Source: Lumnitzera littorea (taxonomy: Eukaryota > Streptophyta > Magnoliopsida > Myrtales > Combretaceae). From it: 64,000 bases of DNA. The number at the start of each line of letters is the position of its first letter. Position 1 is the stretch's first letter. Of the stretch, positions 38,370-48,993 are shown piece after piece. Location: assembly GCA_024138015.1 (NCBI GenBank), contig JAMXBB010000004.1, positions 83,984,981 through 84,048,980 on the forward strand, given 5' to 3'. A program made the position numbers and the translations under genes. The notes under the pieces are model-generated. The model saw only the letters and a list, made by a program, of their open reading frames with translations, searched no databases and was not told the origin of the DNA.

Positions 38370-38557
38370 TTATTAGTTACCAATAGGAGAAATTACTTTC
38401 GAGCAGAGAACAGCAGAGCCCTGTAAAGCCCCAAAAAAAATGCCCCATTAACAAGTAGCACCAAATTCAGAGAGAGAGAAGCAAGACAAGTATTCAGAGA
38501 GAGAGAGAGAGAGAGAGAGATACTACCGATAATGTTAATGAAGGCGTAAACAACCAT
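37676..38557 (-). CDS. SWEET-like (MtN3/saliva) partial gene
   Basis: SWEETs are membrane sugar uniporters with two three-helix bundles. Four minus-strand exons with GT-AG borders join in frame: exon 1 38527-38557 (MVVYAFINIIG), exon 2 38381-38420 (40 nt, ends SYW), exon 3 38024-38252 (SSPVEQPLIVGLDFF, then LLYFITFLYF), exon 4 37676-37828 (RTRIALGIHLLIFIVVGLL, ending SSSLTVIQL, donor GTACGT). Together 453 nt, 151 residues, about four to five membrane helices. Short exon 1, tiny exon 2 ending after Tyr/Phe-Trp, long exon 3 and exon 4 ending near S-x-L-x-V match SWEET genes. Exons 5 and 6 were not found. Without splicing at GTACGT the frame runs to a stop at 37499. The conserved SWEET prolines before exon 2 end and in SPL are absent, so it may be a pseudogene. 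Family call is inferred. Confidence 0.5.
37829..38023 (-). other. Intron 3 of SWEET-like gene
   Basis: Begins GTATGT at the exon 3 border and ends with a pyrimidine-rich tatcccctctttcag. It is about 110 bp longer than in copy A, owing to 37856-37970, which A lacks. Confidence 0.5.
38334..38363. repeat. AT dinucleotide run
   Basis: (TA)n microsatellite in intron 2. Copy A diverges from B between this kind of run and another near 38690, so the exon 1-2 segment was probably replaced between AT runs. Confidence 0.7.
38494..38520. repeat. GA dinucleotide run
   Basis: About 13 GA units, read as (TC)n on the minus strand, directly downstream of the exon 1 donor in intron 1 of the SWEET-like gene. 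Confidence 0.85.
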
Positions 38558-39004
38558 TTCCCTCGAACTTGAATGAGGATTTGGTCTCTTCAGCTTTCTG
38601 CAGGAGTTTTTGCCAAAACGCGTTGATATGGAAAAGGGATGGAGGATCCTTGGTGAAAAGATGGTACAACTTTCCCTACAATGTATGATATATATATATA
38701 TTGTCGGAATGACTCGTAACAATACACAGCTCTTAGTTGAATGTGGAAGTGGGAATCAATATACATACAGTTCAAAAATGATATTATTCTACCTGCAGTC
38801 ATTAAGGAAGTGTTTTTGTGTTTTCCTTGTTGGATTCTTTGTCTCTTTCCTCCAATCAGGACGACTTTGTTTTTCTGTGTTTGACGTTTCCTACCAAAAT
38901 TAAACGTAGGTTGTCGGATATGACCTTAACTACGTGGGCAAGCAAAGACGACGAGAGTCTTCGACATAACCATGTGGGCAAGAAAAGGCTACGAGAGTCT
39001 TGTG

Positions 39005-39162
39005 TTAAAAACTTTACGATTTTTGTCGCTAGCGCTTCCAAAGTGCTAAAACTTTACAAGCTTTTGTCGCTAACGCTTCCTAAGGACTAAATCTGTATCA
39101 AGTGTTCATACCTTACAAGTTTTGTAGCTAGTGTTTCCTAAGGACTAAAAAAGTATCAAACG
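39005..39162. repeat. Three imperfect ~50-bp direct repeats
   Basis: Three diverged units sharing aactttacaag-type, gtcgctaacgcttcc-type and aaggactaaa-type words, upstream of the SWEET-like gene start. Copy A has a single corresponding unit near 2356-2410, so copy B expanded locally. Confidence 0.6.
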
Positions 39163-40362
39163 ATATATTATTTTAGATGTATATTTATCCTTTCAAGTCT
39201 TCAAAGTCAGACATGTAATGGACCACGAAGTATTGGAGATAATGAAAGGTCTTCGTAGTCTGGACAAAAATGTGAAGGGGAAGACACGTACCCACGTTTT
39301 CACAACCAAGGCCATGAAAAAAAAACCGCCAACTTGGAATCGAATTAAACCAAATTAAAAAGTCGGTTTTCTTGCAAATGCTATGATTCGCAATTTGTTT
39401 TCTTGAGCCGAATTGAATAGATTTGTTAAATTAAAAAAAAAAAAATTCATGCAATCATTTTATATATATTTTTTATTTTATTTTATTAATCTTCATATAT
39501 TTCATTAAATTTTTTTGTCTTGTTTTTCTTTATCATTTTTCTAGATAAGCTATTAAAATTAAATTAAATGAGTTCTATAAAAAATTTTACTTTTACAAAT
39601 ATTTCTTTTCTAAAATGTCATTTCTTATATGTTTTCGAGTTAAAAGTCTAACCTTAGTGCACTTTATTAGTTTATCACCTCTTTTCTAGTCTTTGGTGTA
39701 TCTCTCTCTCTCTGTCTCTCTTTTTTTTTTTTTTTTTTACATTGTTTTAAGATGCGCAACTCCATTTCTACCTCCTTGCTATTGTTCATAAGAGTAGAGT
39801 ATTTTATCCTTTTTCAATCAAGTTACGCATGTTAAAATTTTGTGCAATTTTTTACTGAACATCGTTATATATAATAAATGTATGAGAAATTAATTGAAAA
39901 TATATAAAAGTTCAATGAAAAAGGAAGATATATTATTGAAGATAAAAATGTTTAGCGAATATTTGATATAAATGATTTAAACCATGGATTGGACTAGACC
40001 AAACTGATTTTAATTAGGTTAAAAAAATTTACTAACGAACTATATGATTAGATTTAATTTCAAAAAGAAAATCAAACCATTATATTAAGTTTGGTTTGGT
40101 AAGGAGAACGAACTTATTGAACCAAAGCATGCCTACCTTTATTCACAACTATTAACATGGACAAAGAAGAAAAATCTACTGTTGAAAGTGAATGGCATCA
40201 TAATTTCCTCTCCAAAAGCTTGTGTGTGAAAACACACATCAATATTAAAGGAAGTGAGATGTCTTCTTAACTCTCATCACAAAGAAACAAAGAAATTAAG
40301 TTGCATATATGCCCCTCTATACAAACGTTGATATGTATATTTTTTCAATTGTAAATAATATA
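39163..40362. other. AT-rich flank without gene
   Basis: Homologous to about 2410-2880 and 5680-6330 of copy A. No coding region. Contains a TC/T run at 39703-39739. Confidence 0.6.
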
Positions 40363-41182
40363 AAGGGAGAAATGCATATTTAGAACTCTACCTATCTCAC
40401 CTTTTTTATTTGAATACTAAATGTTTTGGAATTTCTATTTAAGTTATCTACATTTGTAAGCATTGTTAACTAAGGATTTCTATTAACGCTATTAGTTTTC
40501 TATCCATTTGTGATAGTGGTACATTTTGATTGCTCCACTTTTTTATTAAATAAATATTACAAAAAAATATCTTAAAAAATGATAAAAGAAGTTAAACATT
40601 TTAGAAAAATTCCAAAAAAGAGGAAAAATTATGAAAAAGAGAAAAAATAAATTTTAAAAAATATACATACGTATAATAATAAATATGTAAACATATATTT
40701 TTATTAAAATTACAGTAAAATTTAAAAAAAATTAGAAAATTGAAAAAATGGGAAAGTTGAAAAAATAGGCCACAATTTTTTCTTTTTCTTTTTAATTTTC
40801 TGATTTTTTAAAAATTTTAATTTTATTGTAATTTTAATAAAACTATATGTTTATATATCTATCATTATATGTATGTATATATGTTTAAAATTTTTTTTTT
40901 CTTTTCTTCATAATTTTTCCTCTTTTTTAGAATTTTCTTAATTTTTTAATTTTTTATTATTTTTTTATTTGAGATATTTTGTTATAATATTTATTTAATA
41001 AAAAACATTGAACAATTAAAATATGCCACGTAGTATAAATGAATGGAAAACTTAGTGATGTTAATGGAAGTCCTTATTTAACAATGCTTTCAAATGTAGA
41101 TGACTTAAATAAAAATTCCAAAACGTTTAAGATTCAAATAGAAAAAGTGCAATAGGTTGGGTCCTAAATATATAATTCTCTC
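40363..41182. mobile_element. 820-bp foldback MITE with ~400-bp arms
   Basis: The left arm (gggagaaatgcatatttag, ttttggaatttctatttaag, attaaataaatattac) and the right arm (reverse complement: gagagaattatatatttagg, ttttggaatttttatttaag, attaaataaatattat) pair along almost the whole length. Flanked by taatata at 40356-40362 and 41183-41189. Copy A has an uninterrupted site near 6340-6360. No coding capacity, so it depends on a transposase elsewhere. The target duplication of 7 bp or slightly more is compatible with Mutator-like or hAT mobilisation. Confidence 0.75.
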
Positions 41183-41780
41183 TAATATAAAATAATCATA
41201 TATGTAGGCACAAATGAAAGAGAATGAAATTCGAACTAAAAACAAACTCTTATAAAGATTCTTGAAAGAAACCTACATTCATTTCATTATGTACATACAT
41301 TTGACTTCCGTAAAATGCTTATAATATTTCTAACAAACTTATCTAACTAATCTAAAAAGTCATAATAGTCATCTCCTTCCTCTTTTACTTTAATCATTTT
41401 AGGGAAAATGTTAAATTGGGCACATAAGCTTTGTTCATTTTTCAATTTACTATCTAAAGTTTTAGTGTGTCAATTTACTACCTAATTAAAATTTTCAAAA
41501 TCGTTTGTACAATCTAAACTAATTTCATTAAGAGTCATCAGTATATGTGTATGTTTTGGACCAATTATGGCATGCCACATCGTAAATATCATTAATTTGA
41601 CAAAAATAAAGTTGTGACACTAACTATACTTCACTTATAATTAAGAAATAAAAGACACAAATAATTATTTCTTACATTATTTGATATAAAAAGGAAAAGT
41701 ATAAAAGAAAAAAGTTGTTCTTCTTAAGAAACATATCTCATTGGCACCAACCATGCTTCACTCTTTAGACAAACCTATGA

Positions 41781-42194
41781 CTAAAGGAGATCAAAAAGGG
41801 ACGTAAAATGTCCAAGACATCTTAAGGATTACTTCAACAAGTGAATAATGAAATCATAAACAAGGAATTGAACTTTTACAACTAAGATATTGTAAAAATA
41901 ACATATTGTAACAATACAACAATCAAAAGAGTTCTAGTATAAATAGAAATAGAAGGGAAAAAAAAAAAAGGCACATCTCTTTCCTGGAAATTTAGCCTCT
42001 ACACTTTGGTGTTTTCTTGTAACTCATATATTAGACTCTTGAAAATTCCTTTACATTGAACCTTGCAAATACATAGAAAAAAAAATCATTAATAGTAGTC
42101 GATAGTAAAGAACACTACTAATGAGAATTTAGAATTAGTTTGGAATTTTAATTCGTAGAAGATCAACAAATTAAAAACCCTAGATTGCCTATTA
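41781..42194 (+). mobile_element. Gypsy family 1 LTR (+), copy B
   Basis: Corresponds to the LTR at 6998-10703 without the 3.1-kb insertion. The first part of the LTR and about 110 bp near its 3' end are missing. A TATA context (tagtataaatag) lies near 41936-41947. Followed by attggtactttcattg and the gag start. Confidence 0.7.
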
Positions 42195-42226
42195 ATTGGT
42201 ACTTTCATTGTTTTTGAACAGTAATC

Positions 42227-43050
42227 ATGGCGACCAATACTTGTGGCATTTCGAGTTTGCAACATGATGTTGAAAAGCATGATGCAAGATTCATTGCAAT
42301 GGAGAAATTTGAAAATATGATGCAAGAAACGACTGACAACTTCAAGAATTTCATAAAGACATTCTAACCAACTAAGTGGAATCAAAAAAATCAAAAGACA
42401 GTAGAAGATTCATCATCATGTTCTCATAATCAAGATAAGGAGTCACATCATTACATTAGCAGTATTAAATTGGATTTACCAAAATTTTTAGATCAAGATA
42501 TGGAATCTTTGATCTTTAAGGTAAATCAATTCTTTGAATTTCATAAAGTACCAATAGTAGCGCGTTTGAAAATGGTTTCTTTTGTCATGGAGATGAGGCA
42601 TTACACTAGTTTAAATGGATAGTAAAGAATGATCTTTTAACTACATGGCCTACGTTTGAAAGAGTAATGAAAACAAGATTTGGGCCATTGATTTTTGAAG
42701 ATTATAAAGGAAAATTATCTAAGTTGACACAATCAAGGACTATTTTAGACAATCAAAATCAAATTGAACCCTTACTCAATCATGTTTTAAATTTATCGGA
42801 GAGTTTCATCCAAAGTTGCTTTATTTCTAGACTCGAATCAACCATCTAAGCTAAGGTAATATCTGCAATACCATCTTCTTACATAGAAGTTGTTAGTTTG
42901 GTAAAGTTGCATGAATCAACGTTGAACAAAATCTTGAGTATCATACCTCATTCATCAACCAAACCAACAAATTTTCGTTCTTTTTCAAATAAAATTTCAA
43001 TACCTACTTTCATTTCTAAACCATATTAGTCTTAAACACTTAATGAGCAC
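42227..43050 (+). pseudogene. Gypsy family 1 gag remnant (copy B)
   Basis: Starts ATGGCGACCAATACTTG. Conceptual pieces: FENMMQETTDNFKNF, SIKLDLPKFLDQDMES, VNQFFEFHKVP, KTRFGPLIFEDYKGKL and QIEPLLNHVLNLSES, which line up with the copy A gag. Stops and frameshifts interrupt it (near 42366, 42600 and 42850). It is cut at about 43054 by a minus-oriented LTR of the same family. The plus-oriented continuation appears only as integrase at 48850 and beyond, so most of plus-strand pol has been lost. Confidence 0.75.
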
Positions 43051-43054
43051 TTAA

Positions 43055-44435
43055 TGTCTAATGGAGGCCTGGCCTACCTATTAATGATTCACATAAAACC
43101 TTCAAAATGTAACTCTTCTTCTAAAACAAAACAAGGTATGCTTCTGATGTGGATTGAAGTACGCAGTAGATACAAACTACGAATGGGTATTCGAAGTTCA
43201 AATGGAAATGAGGAATAGTAAGTGGAATGGGGTTTTGAATGTGAATTGATATCACGTACCAAAACATAAGTACAATCAAGTTTGAGCTCTAAATAAGATT
43301 TGATATGACTCACTAACACGCTTAAATGAGGGGTTCACTACAGTCTCAGGAAGAAGACTGATAAGAACTCAAGAAAGATTAAAGAACAGGACAACACTTA
43401 ATAATCCAAGACACAAGATTGAACAGCTCATGAAGATATCAAGTATATCCTTACAATTAAATTGTTCAACTAACTTCTGTTAATTACAAATGTTGCTATT
43501 TATAGTTAGTCCTAAAACCTTTGTACCAAAACTGTAAATGATATACAAGGCCTTAAACCTTAAAGATTAGGCCTATGACTTAAAAGTAAAGAAAATATTT
43601 ACAAGTGTACAAAACAATGCTAAATAGCATGTTCAATAGGAAAGTAGTCGTACAAAGTATCCTAGCTATCTTGGAGTAGATTATGTTCGACTACGATTAG
43701 GTTAGTAGTTAGCTATCCAAGCTGAAGTTAGATTTCTCAAAGTCTTATAGTGATTAGCCGAGCTCCTAGTGAGGTCGGCCTATAGTTGCTAAACTCATGG
43801 ATTGCTTGGTACTAAATTCTTCGTACCGTACCAAGCTGGTCTTTGGACTTAGGGCCTCTACTGTTTAGTCTTTGGTCTTCTCAGTAATTGACAAAGCTGT
43901 TGTCGAGTTGTCTTTCTTTCCTTTCTCAACCTTTTGGTATTAGCTCCTCTCTTATCTCTTTATCTCCTTCTTGAATTTTCTTCCTGTCACTATAGCATTA
44001 AGGTATTTAATTTGTTAATCTTCTATGAATCAAAATGCAAACTAATTCTAAATTCTCACTAACACTGTTCTCTACTATCGACTGCTACTTACGATTTTTT
44101 TTTTTTTTTTTTTTTGTGTTTGCAAGGTTCAATGGAAAGGAATATTCAAGGGTTTGATATTCAAGTTATCAGAAAACTCCAAAGCACAAAGGTTAAATTT
44201 CCAAGAAAGGGATGTGTCTTTTTGTCCCTTCTATTTTTATATATATTGTAACTCTTTTGGTTTTAGTACTGTTATAATTTGTTATTTTTACAAGTAGATC
44301 TATATCTGCAATTGTAAAAGTTTGACCTCTTATGATTCCCTTATTTACTTGTTGATGTAGTCCTTAAGATGTCTTATATGTTTGATGTCCCTTTTTGATC
44401 TCCTTGTATGTTGTCCCTCTCGATCTATCATAACA
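43055..44435 (-). mobile_element. Gypsy family 1 LTR (-), copy B, split
   Basis: 3' LTR of the minus-oriented element: left end TGTCTAATGG at 43055, right end tcataaCA at 44435, next to the polypurine tract (tttgcccccattggg on the plus strand). It is interrupted by an insertion at 43145-43942; without it the LTR is about 580 bp, the family's usual size. Confidence 0.8.
43145..43942 (-). mobile_element. 0.8-kb LTR-like insertion
   Basis: Starts TGATGTGG on the plus strand and ends ggtatta, flanked by gcttc (43140-43144) and gctcc (43943-43947), a 5-bp duplication with one difference. On the minus strand a TATA context (aactataaatagca) is near 43498, so it reads as a minus-oriented solo LTR. 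It is absent from the copy A LTR. No coding region. Confidence 0.6.
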
Positions 44436-47400
44436 TTTGCCCCCATTGGGAAAACATTAACTTTGTCCTCAAGGTCAAAATTAGGAAAGTCCCTTCGAAA
44501 ATTTGTGATATGCATTACAAGGATCTAGTGACTCCCATTGAACTAAAAATTGAAGAACCTTTCGACCTCATTTAACCACTTCTCTCTTTGTTAAAATAGT
44601 TAGAGGCTTTACTATAGGATTGTTAGTAATAACTTTTGGAGCTAAGGCTCTAGGAACTTGCTCATTACCCTCGGCTTTTTTTAGCAAAGATACATGGAAA
44701 ACTAGATGTATCCTCGAGTTCTTAAGTAAATCAAGCCTTAAGCTACATCTCCAATCCTTTCTAGTACTTGAAAGGGATCATGATATCTCCAAGAAAGCTT
44801 ATTGGACATTCTGTTAGCCAAAATAGTTTGCCTATACGGTTACATCTTCACATAAACCATATCTACAATATGAAATTCTTTATCAATTTTGTATTGATTT
44901 GTAAAACTCTTCATTCGTTGTTGGCTATTAGCTAAAGTTTGTTTCAATACTCTGATAATATCAACTCTCTCAATTAAATCATGATCTATGACTTCCATAG
45001 AACTAAGATTAGAAATATAATTTAGTAATTTAGGCGACTCCCTTCCATATAATGCTTGAAACGGTGTCATTTGAGAGCTATTGTAAGAAATGGTATTGAA
45101 ATAATATTCGGTCCATGATAAATAGTTTGGCCATTCTTTAGGTTGGTCTATGACAAAAGACCTCAAATAACACTCCAAACACTTGTTTAGGACTTCTATT
45201 TAGCCATTTGTTTAAGGATGATAGGCTAAACTCATCTTTAATTCTGTCCGACTAAGCTTGAAACGCTCTTGCAAAAAGCGACTCACAAACACTTTATCCT
45301 TATCACACACTATCAATTAAGGTATCTTATGCAATTTGACCATCAAATCAACAAATAAATGAGCTACTATAGTGGTTGTATATGCTGTTGTAAGTGGCCC
45401 AAAATAACAATACTTTGTTAGTCGGTCTACAATCATCAAAAATAATTGAATACCCTTTAGAAAGTGGTAGTCCAATTATGAAACCCATGGATACATGCTC
45501 AAAATCTCTTTAAGGAATAAGTAAAGTCTAAAGGAGGCTAGTCAGATTAGCGGTCAAATACTTAATTTATTAGCACACGTGGCACCTCTTCACAAAGTTC
45601 TCTACATTTGTTCTCATTCCCTTCCAATAAAAAGGAGAGCTCAATCTTCTAAATGTCTTTAATACCCCAGCATGACCACCAATAGGAGTAGCATGAAACT
45701 ATATCAATAATGTAGGAATCATAGAAGATGAAGAGGGTTAAAATATCTTATTTCCTACATATAGTAAATCATCTTTAAGAACTAATGATGGTGAAGTTGA
45801 CTCCCTGTTTTCATATTGCAATTTAAGTGCCAACTACTCATGATCCTTCAATAATACTTGTTTAAACATTATGATGAAATCAAATGATGGTAATGATAAA
45901 GCCAACATTTGAAATTTGTCACCAAATTGCCAAGACAAGGCATCCATTGCCTTATTATCAATAATAGGTTTATACTCCACATGATAATCATAACCCCCAT
46001 CAATTAAACTAAGTACTGTTGCTATTCTGGTGTCTGTATTACCTAAGTCATAATCTCCTTTAAACTTTTCTGGTTAGTTTAGATGATAAAATGGCGTCTA
46101 AGCAAATATTGATGCCACTTTCTTATTGCCTTCACTATATCCACTAATTCCCTTACATAAGCACTAGCTTCTATTGTCTTAAGCTAAATTTCTTGCTAAA
46201 GTAAGCAATAAGATTAGCTCCTTGGAGCAGAACTGCACCTATACCCATACTTGAAGCATTAATCTCCACTATAAATGTTTTTGAAAAATCTAGTAGCGCA
46301 AGATACTATCATTAAAACATTCTTCAATGTTGAAAATGCAAGTGTAGCCTCTTGATTTTGATCAAAAGCCTCTTTTTTTAACAAATTTATCAAAGGGGTA
46401 GCAAGCTTTCCATACCTTAAAATACCTAAGAGTCCTCTAAGTTGTTTCACATTAGTAGATTGTGGCCACTCACTAATAGTCTTTAGTTTTTCTAGATCCG
46501 ATTTCAATCCTTCATATGAAACAATGTGGGTAAGGTATTCAATACTTGTTTAGCCAAAAGAACACTCACATTTCTTCAAAAAGGAAGCGTTTTCCCTTAA
46601 AACAACTAAAAGCTTTCTCCAATGCAACAAGTGTTGTTCAAAAGATGTGCTATAGACCAATATATCATCAAAAAATACCACAATAAACTTGCATAATTAT
46701 CATCTAAAGATGTTTTGCATAACTACTTGGAATGTAGAAGGTGCTTTAGATAACCTAAATGGCAATACTAAGAATTTGTAATACCCTTCATGTGTTCTAA
46801 AAGTAGTTTTATGCACATTCGCAGGGTACATTCTGATATGATGGTATCCAACTCTTAAATCCATCTTTGAAAATATAGTGGCTCCCTTTAATTTATCCAA
46901 CAACTCATCTATAGTAGGAATAGAGAACTTATCCATTATTGTAGCTTGATTTAAAATTCTATAATCAATACAAAATCACAAAGAACTATCTTTCTTCTTT
47001 ACTAACAATATTAGTGAAGAGGAAGCACTGGTACTTGGTCTAATGATACTTAACTCCAACATTTCATGGACAAGTTTTTCAATTTCTACTTTCTGAAAAT
47101 AAAAATAATGGTAGGGATGAGCATTTACTGCTTGCTTGTCATCTTTTAGATGAATATGGTGTTGGATTGATCTTAAAGGCAGCAATGAAAATGGAGTTAT
47201 AGATATATCCTCAAATCTACCAGTAATTCCCCTACAGAATTGTTGTTAGTGGTACGAATGGGTGAATCACTCTTTTGAGCACTAAATGAAATAAACAAGC
47301 AATATTGTTCGACTTAACCAATTTCCTTAATTGAGTATGCTCAATTCTTTTTGCTACTATGCCATTTCTGCCTTGTATATCCACCGCATTACCATCCAAT

Positions 47401-47728
47401 TGAAATTTTATTGTAAGTTGTTTATAATCAAATGCCACAAGCCTTAATGTTGTCAACCATTGCATACCTAAAAAATAGTTTTGCTCCTTGTATTTTTAGT
47501 ATATAAAAATCAATAGAAAACCTTATGTTATTCAATAACAAGAAGCTTCTCTATACATCATAAAACAAACCAAGTTGTCACCATTTTCAATCATGATGGA
47601 AAATTGTGGAATTGAAATAATTAGTAAATTTAATGATTTTGCTACACTTGCTTACATAAAATTATGTGTGCTTTTTGAGTCCACTAATATTGACACTTCT
47701 TTTCCATTAATCTTCCCTTGTGATATAA
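44436..47728 (-). pseudogene. Gypsy family 1 pol remnant (copy B)
   Basis: Minus strand, right to left. Protease (about 47650-47728) has ILVDSKSTHNFM, where the family motif is D-S/T-G, so Gly is Lys. Linker at 47232-47465. Reverse transcriptase at 46640-47185 has PSTSASSSLILLVKKKD, ATIFSKMDLRVGYHHIRMYP and an intact catalytic VFFDDILVY near 46650-46692. RNase H start at 46259-46507. Integrase at 44840-45480 (TNG, then IEVLNKCLE with the acidic residue kept, and SQMTPFQALYGRESP). SH3/chromodomain-like tail at 44460-44840 (RRKVLQFLVQWESLDP). The order protease-RT-RNase H-integrase-chromodomain identifies a chromovirus-type Ty3/gypsy element. Many stops and frameshifts, so not functional. Confidence 0.85.
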
Positions 47729-47731
47729 TAA

Positions 47732-48581
47732 CTCGTTCACTTTACTGAATAGAATGAGAGGGGAATGTAATTAGAATTCTTAAAGAATGTAATAAGGGTG
47801 TAATACCTATTACTTTGTTTAGTTGGATTAATAAACAATTTAGGAATAGACATGCATTAGAACATTAATGACTAAATTACCCTTGATCCATTTTCTTTCT
47901 CAAGTAATTCTAAAGTAATAGGTCATAGTGGTAGAAGTTGACTACGAAGGCAAAAGCAGTAGTAATGGTCAACTATGGTTATTAGTGGTGGTGATGATGG
48001 TGACGGAGGTAGCGGCTTGGAGTGGGGAGGGGGGGTAGTTGCAACAGTGGTGACAACAATAGTGGTAGTGATGATAGTAGTAATCATAGGTGGTGGTAGT
48101 GGTGGGGACGGTGGTAGGTGATGGCGGTAGCAGTAGTGGTGATGGGTGATGATGGTGGTAGTAGAGGGATGGTAGTAACAATAGTAGCGATGGTGGTATT
48201 GTTGGTGACAGTGATGATGATTGGTAGTTATTAGTAGCGGTGGTGAAGGCAGTGGTGGTGGCAGTAGAGGCAACAGTGGCAGCGGCAGCGGCGGCAATAA
48301 TGGTGGTAGTAGTAGTGGCGATGGCGATGGCGATGGCGATGGTGGTGATGGCAATGATGGTAATGGTCATCATTAAATTGATTTGACGTTATTTTTAGAA
48401 AAAAATGGGAAATTTTGTGAAGAATCGTAATTTTTTTGTTAAATCAAGGAATCCCTATTACTTGATTTCACTGAATAGGGATTTCTAAGGAATTACGATT
48501 TAAAGACAAAAAACCAAATGAATATTGTAATAAGGAATAAGGGAGGAATGGAATTCCAATTCCCTTCAAGTGAACGAGGCT
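47732..48581. mobile_element. Harbinger-like MITE carrying a GGT/GAT tract
   Basis: Inverted ends CTCGTTCACTT (47732-47742) and AAGTGAACGAG (48568-48578), flanked by taa at 47729-47731 and 48582-48584, the 3-bp target typical of PIF/Harbinger elements. Subterminal gaatgtaattagaattc and ggaattccaattccc also pair imperfectly. It splits the protease frame: codons for the gag/protease junction (PKTL) lie to its right and VIISQGKINGKEV to its left. About half of it is a trinucleotide-rich tract. No transposase. Confidence 0.7.
47930..48373. repeat. Compound GGT/GAT/GGC trinucleotide tract
   Basis: A run of about 440 bp built from ggt, gat, agt and ggc triplets, purine/G-rich on the plus strand, with (ggcgat)n near 48315-48340. 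Long Pro/Ser- and Thr/Ile-rich open frames on the minus strand follow from the triplet composition and are not genes. Confidence 0.8.
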
Positions 48582-48584
48582 TAA

Positions 48585-48843
48585 GTGTTTTTGGAGTTAA
48601 TACCCCTAACAATGCATGATAACTAATTTCAATAGGATTTAGTTCCTCTACATTTTCACACTTATCTATTTCTAATTCATGCAACAACAATTTTGCATTT
48701 ACATCTTCATCCTCTATTTCTTCTGGTTAAATGATCATTTAGCTTTGCATACATGGCCTTATTGAAATTTTTCATCATAATTATAGCACAAACCCTTCTC
48801 TTTTCGTCATGTTAATTTTGTGTAGACTTCTTCTTCATTGGGA
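48585..48843 (-). pseudogene. Family 1 gag end and protease start (-)
   Basis: Continuation of the minus-oriented polyprotein to the right of the MITE. Reads a degraded zinc-knuckle region (CYNYDEKF, where the family has CxxC), then ELEIDKCENVEEL and ISYHALLGVLTPKTL, the stretch before the protease. The 5' gag and LTR of this element are missing: at about 48843 plus-oriented integrase sequence begins. Confidence 0.7.
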
Positions 48844-48849
48844 AAATTT

Positions 48850-48993
48850 TATTTTGAGAATTAATGGTTTTGGTAAGGTTGGATATTGGTTTATTTGATA
48901 AACATGCTACTCTTATTAGTGGTCATGTTGGACTATTGAAGACATTTAAAAAAATTGAGCTCTTCTTTCTATTGGAAGGGAATGAAGACATAT
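48850..48993 (+). pseudogene. Integrase zinc-binding domain remnant (+)
   Basis: Plus strand reads HATLISGHVGLLKTF and KKIELFFLLEGNEDI, the region around the HHCC zinc-binding N-terminus of gypsy integrase (His pair kept, then the Y/F-W-E-G-M type segment). It is cut at the CATAT target of the solo LTR and continues at 51839. Part of the outer plus-oriented element. Confidence 0.7.
48989..48993. repeat. Target site duplication catat (left)
   Basis: catat here is repeated at 51834-51838, flanking the 2.84-kb solo LTR exactly at its TG/CA termini. Confidence 0.8.

Larger units (their letters stand above)
36375..46662. repeat. Segmental duplication, copy B
   Basis: Partner of copy A (1-14300). 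The match starts with taaatgaggaaaaaccc at 36375 against taaacgagggaaaaccc at 1, and is still clear at ctatagacca near 46655 against tatagacca near 14297. Copy B has one copy of the block that is doubled in A, keeps SWEET-like exons 1 and 2 and lacks the 3.1-kb solo LTR. It has its own insertions at 40363-41182 and 43145-43942. Confidence 0.8.

Noticed and set aside
38393..38903. Overlapping frames on both strands near the SWEET-like start
   Set aside because: Ser/Leu-rich stretch is the translated (CT)n run in intron 1; the others show no domain. Splice borders explain the region better.
47923..48373. Pro/Ser-rich 143-codon and Thr/Ile-rich 134-codon frames
   Set aside because: Products of a trinucleotide tract inside a MITE.
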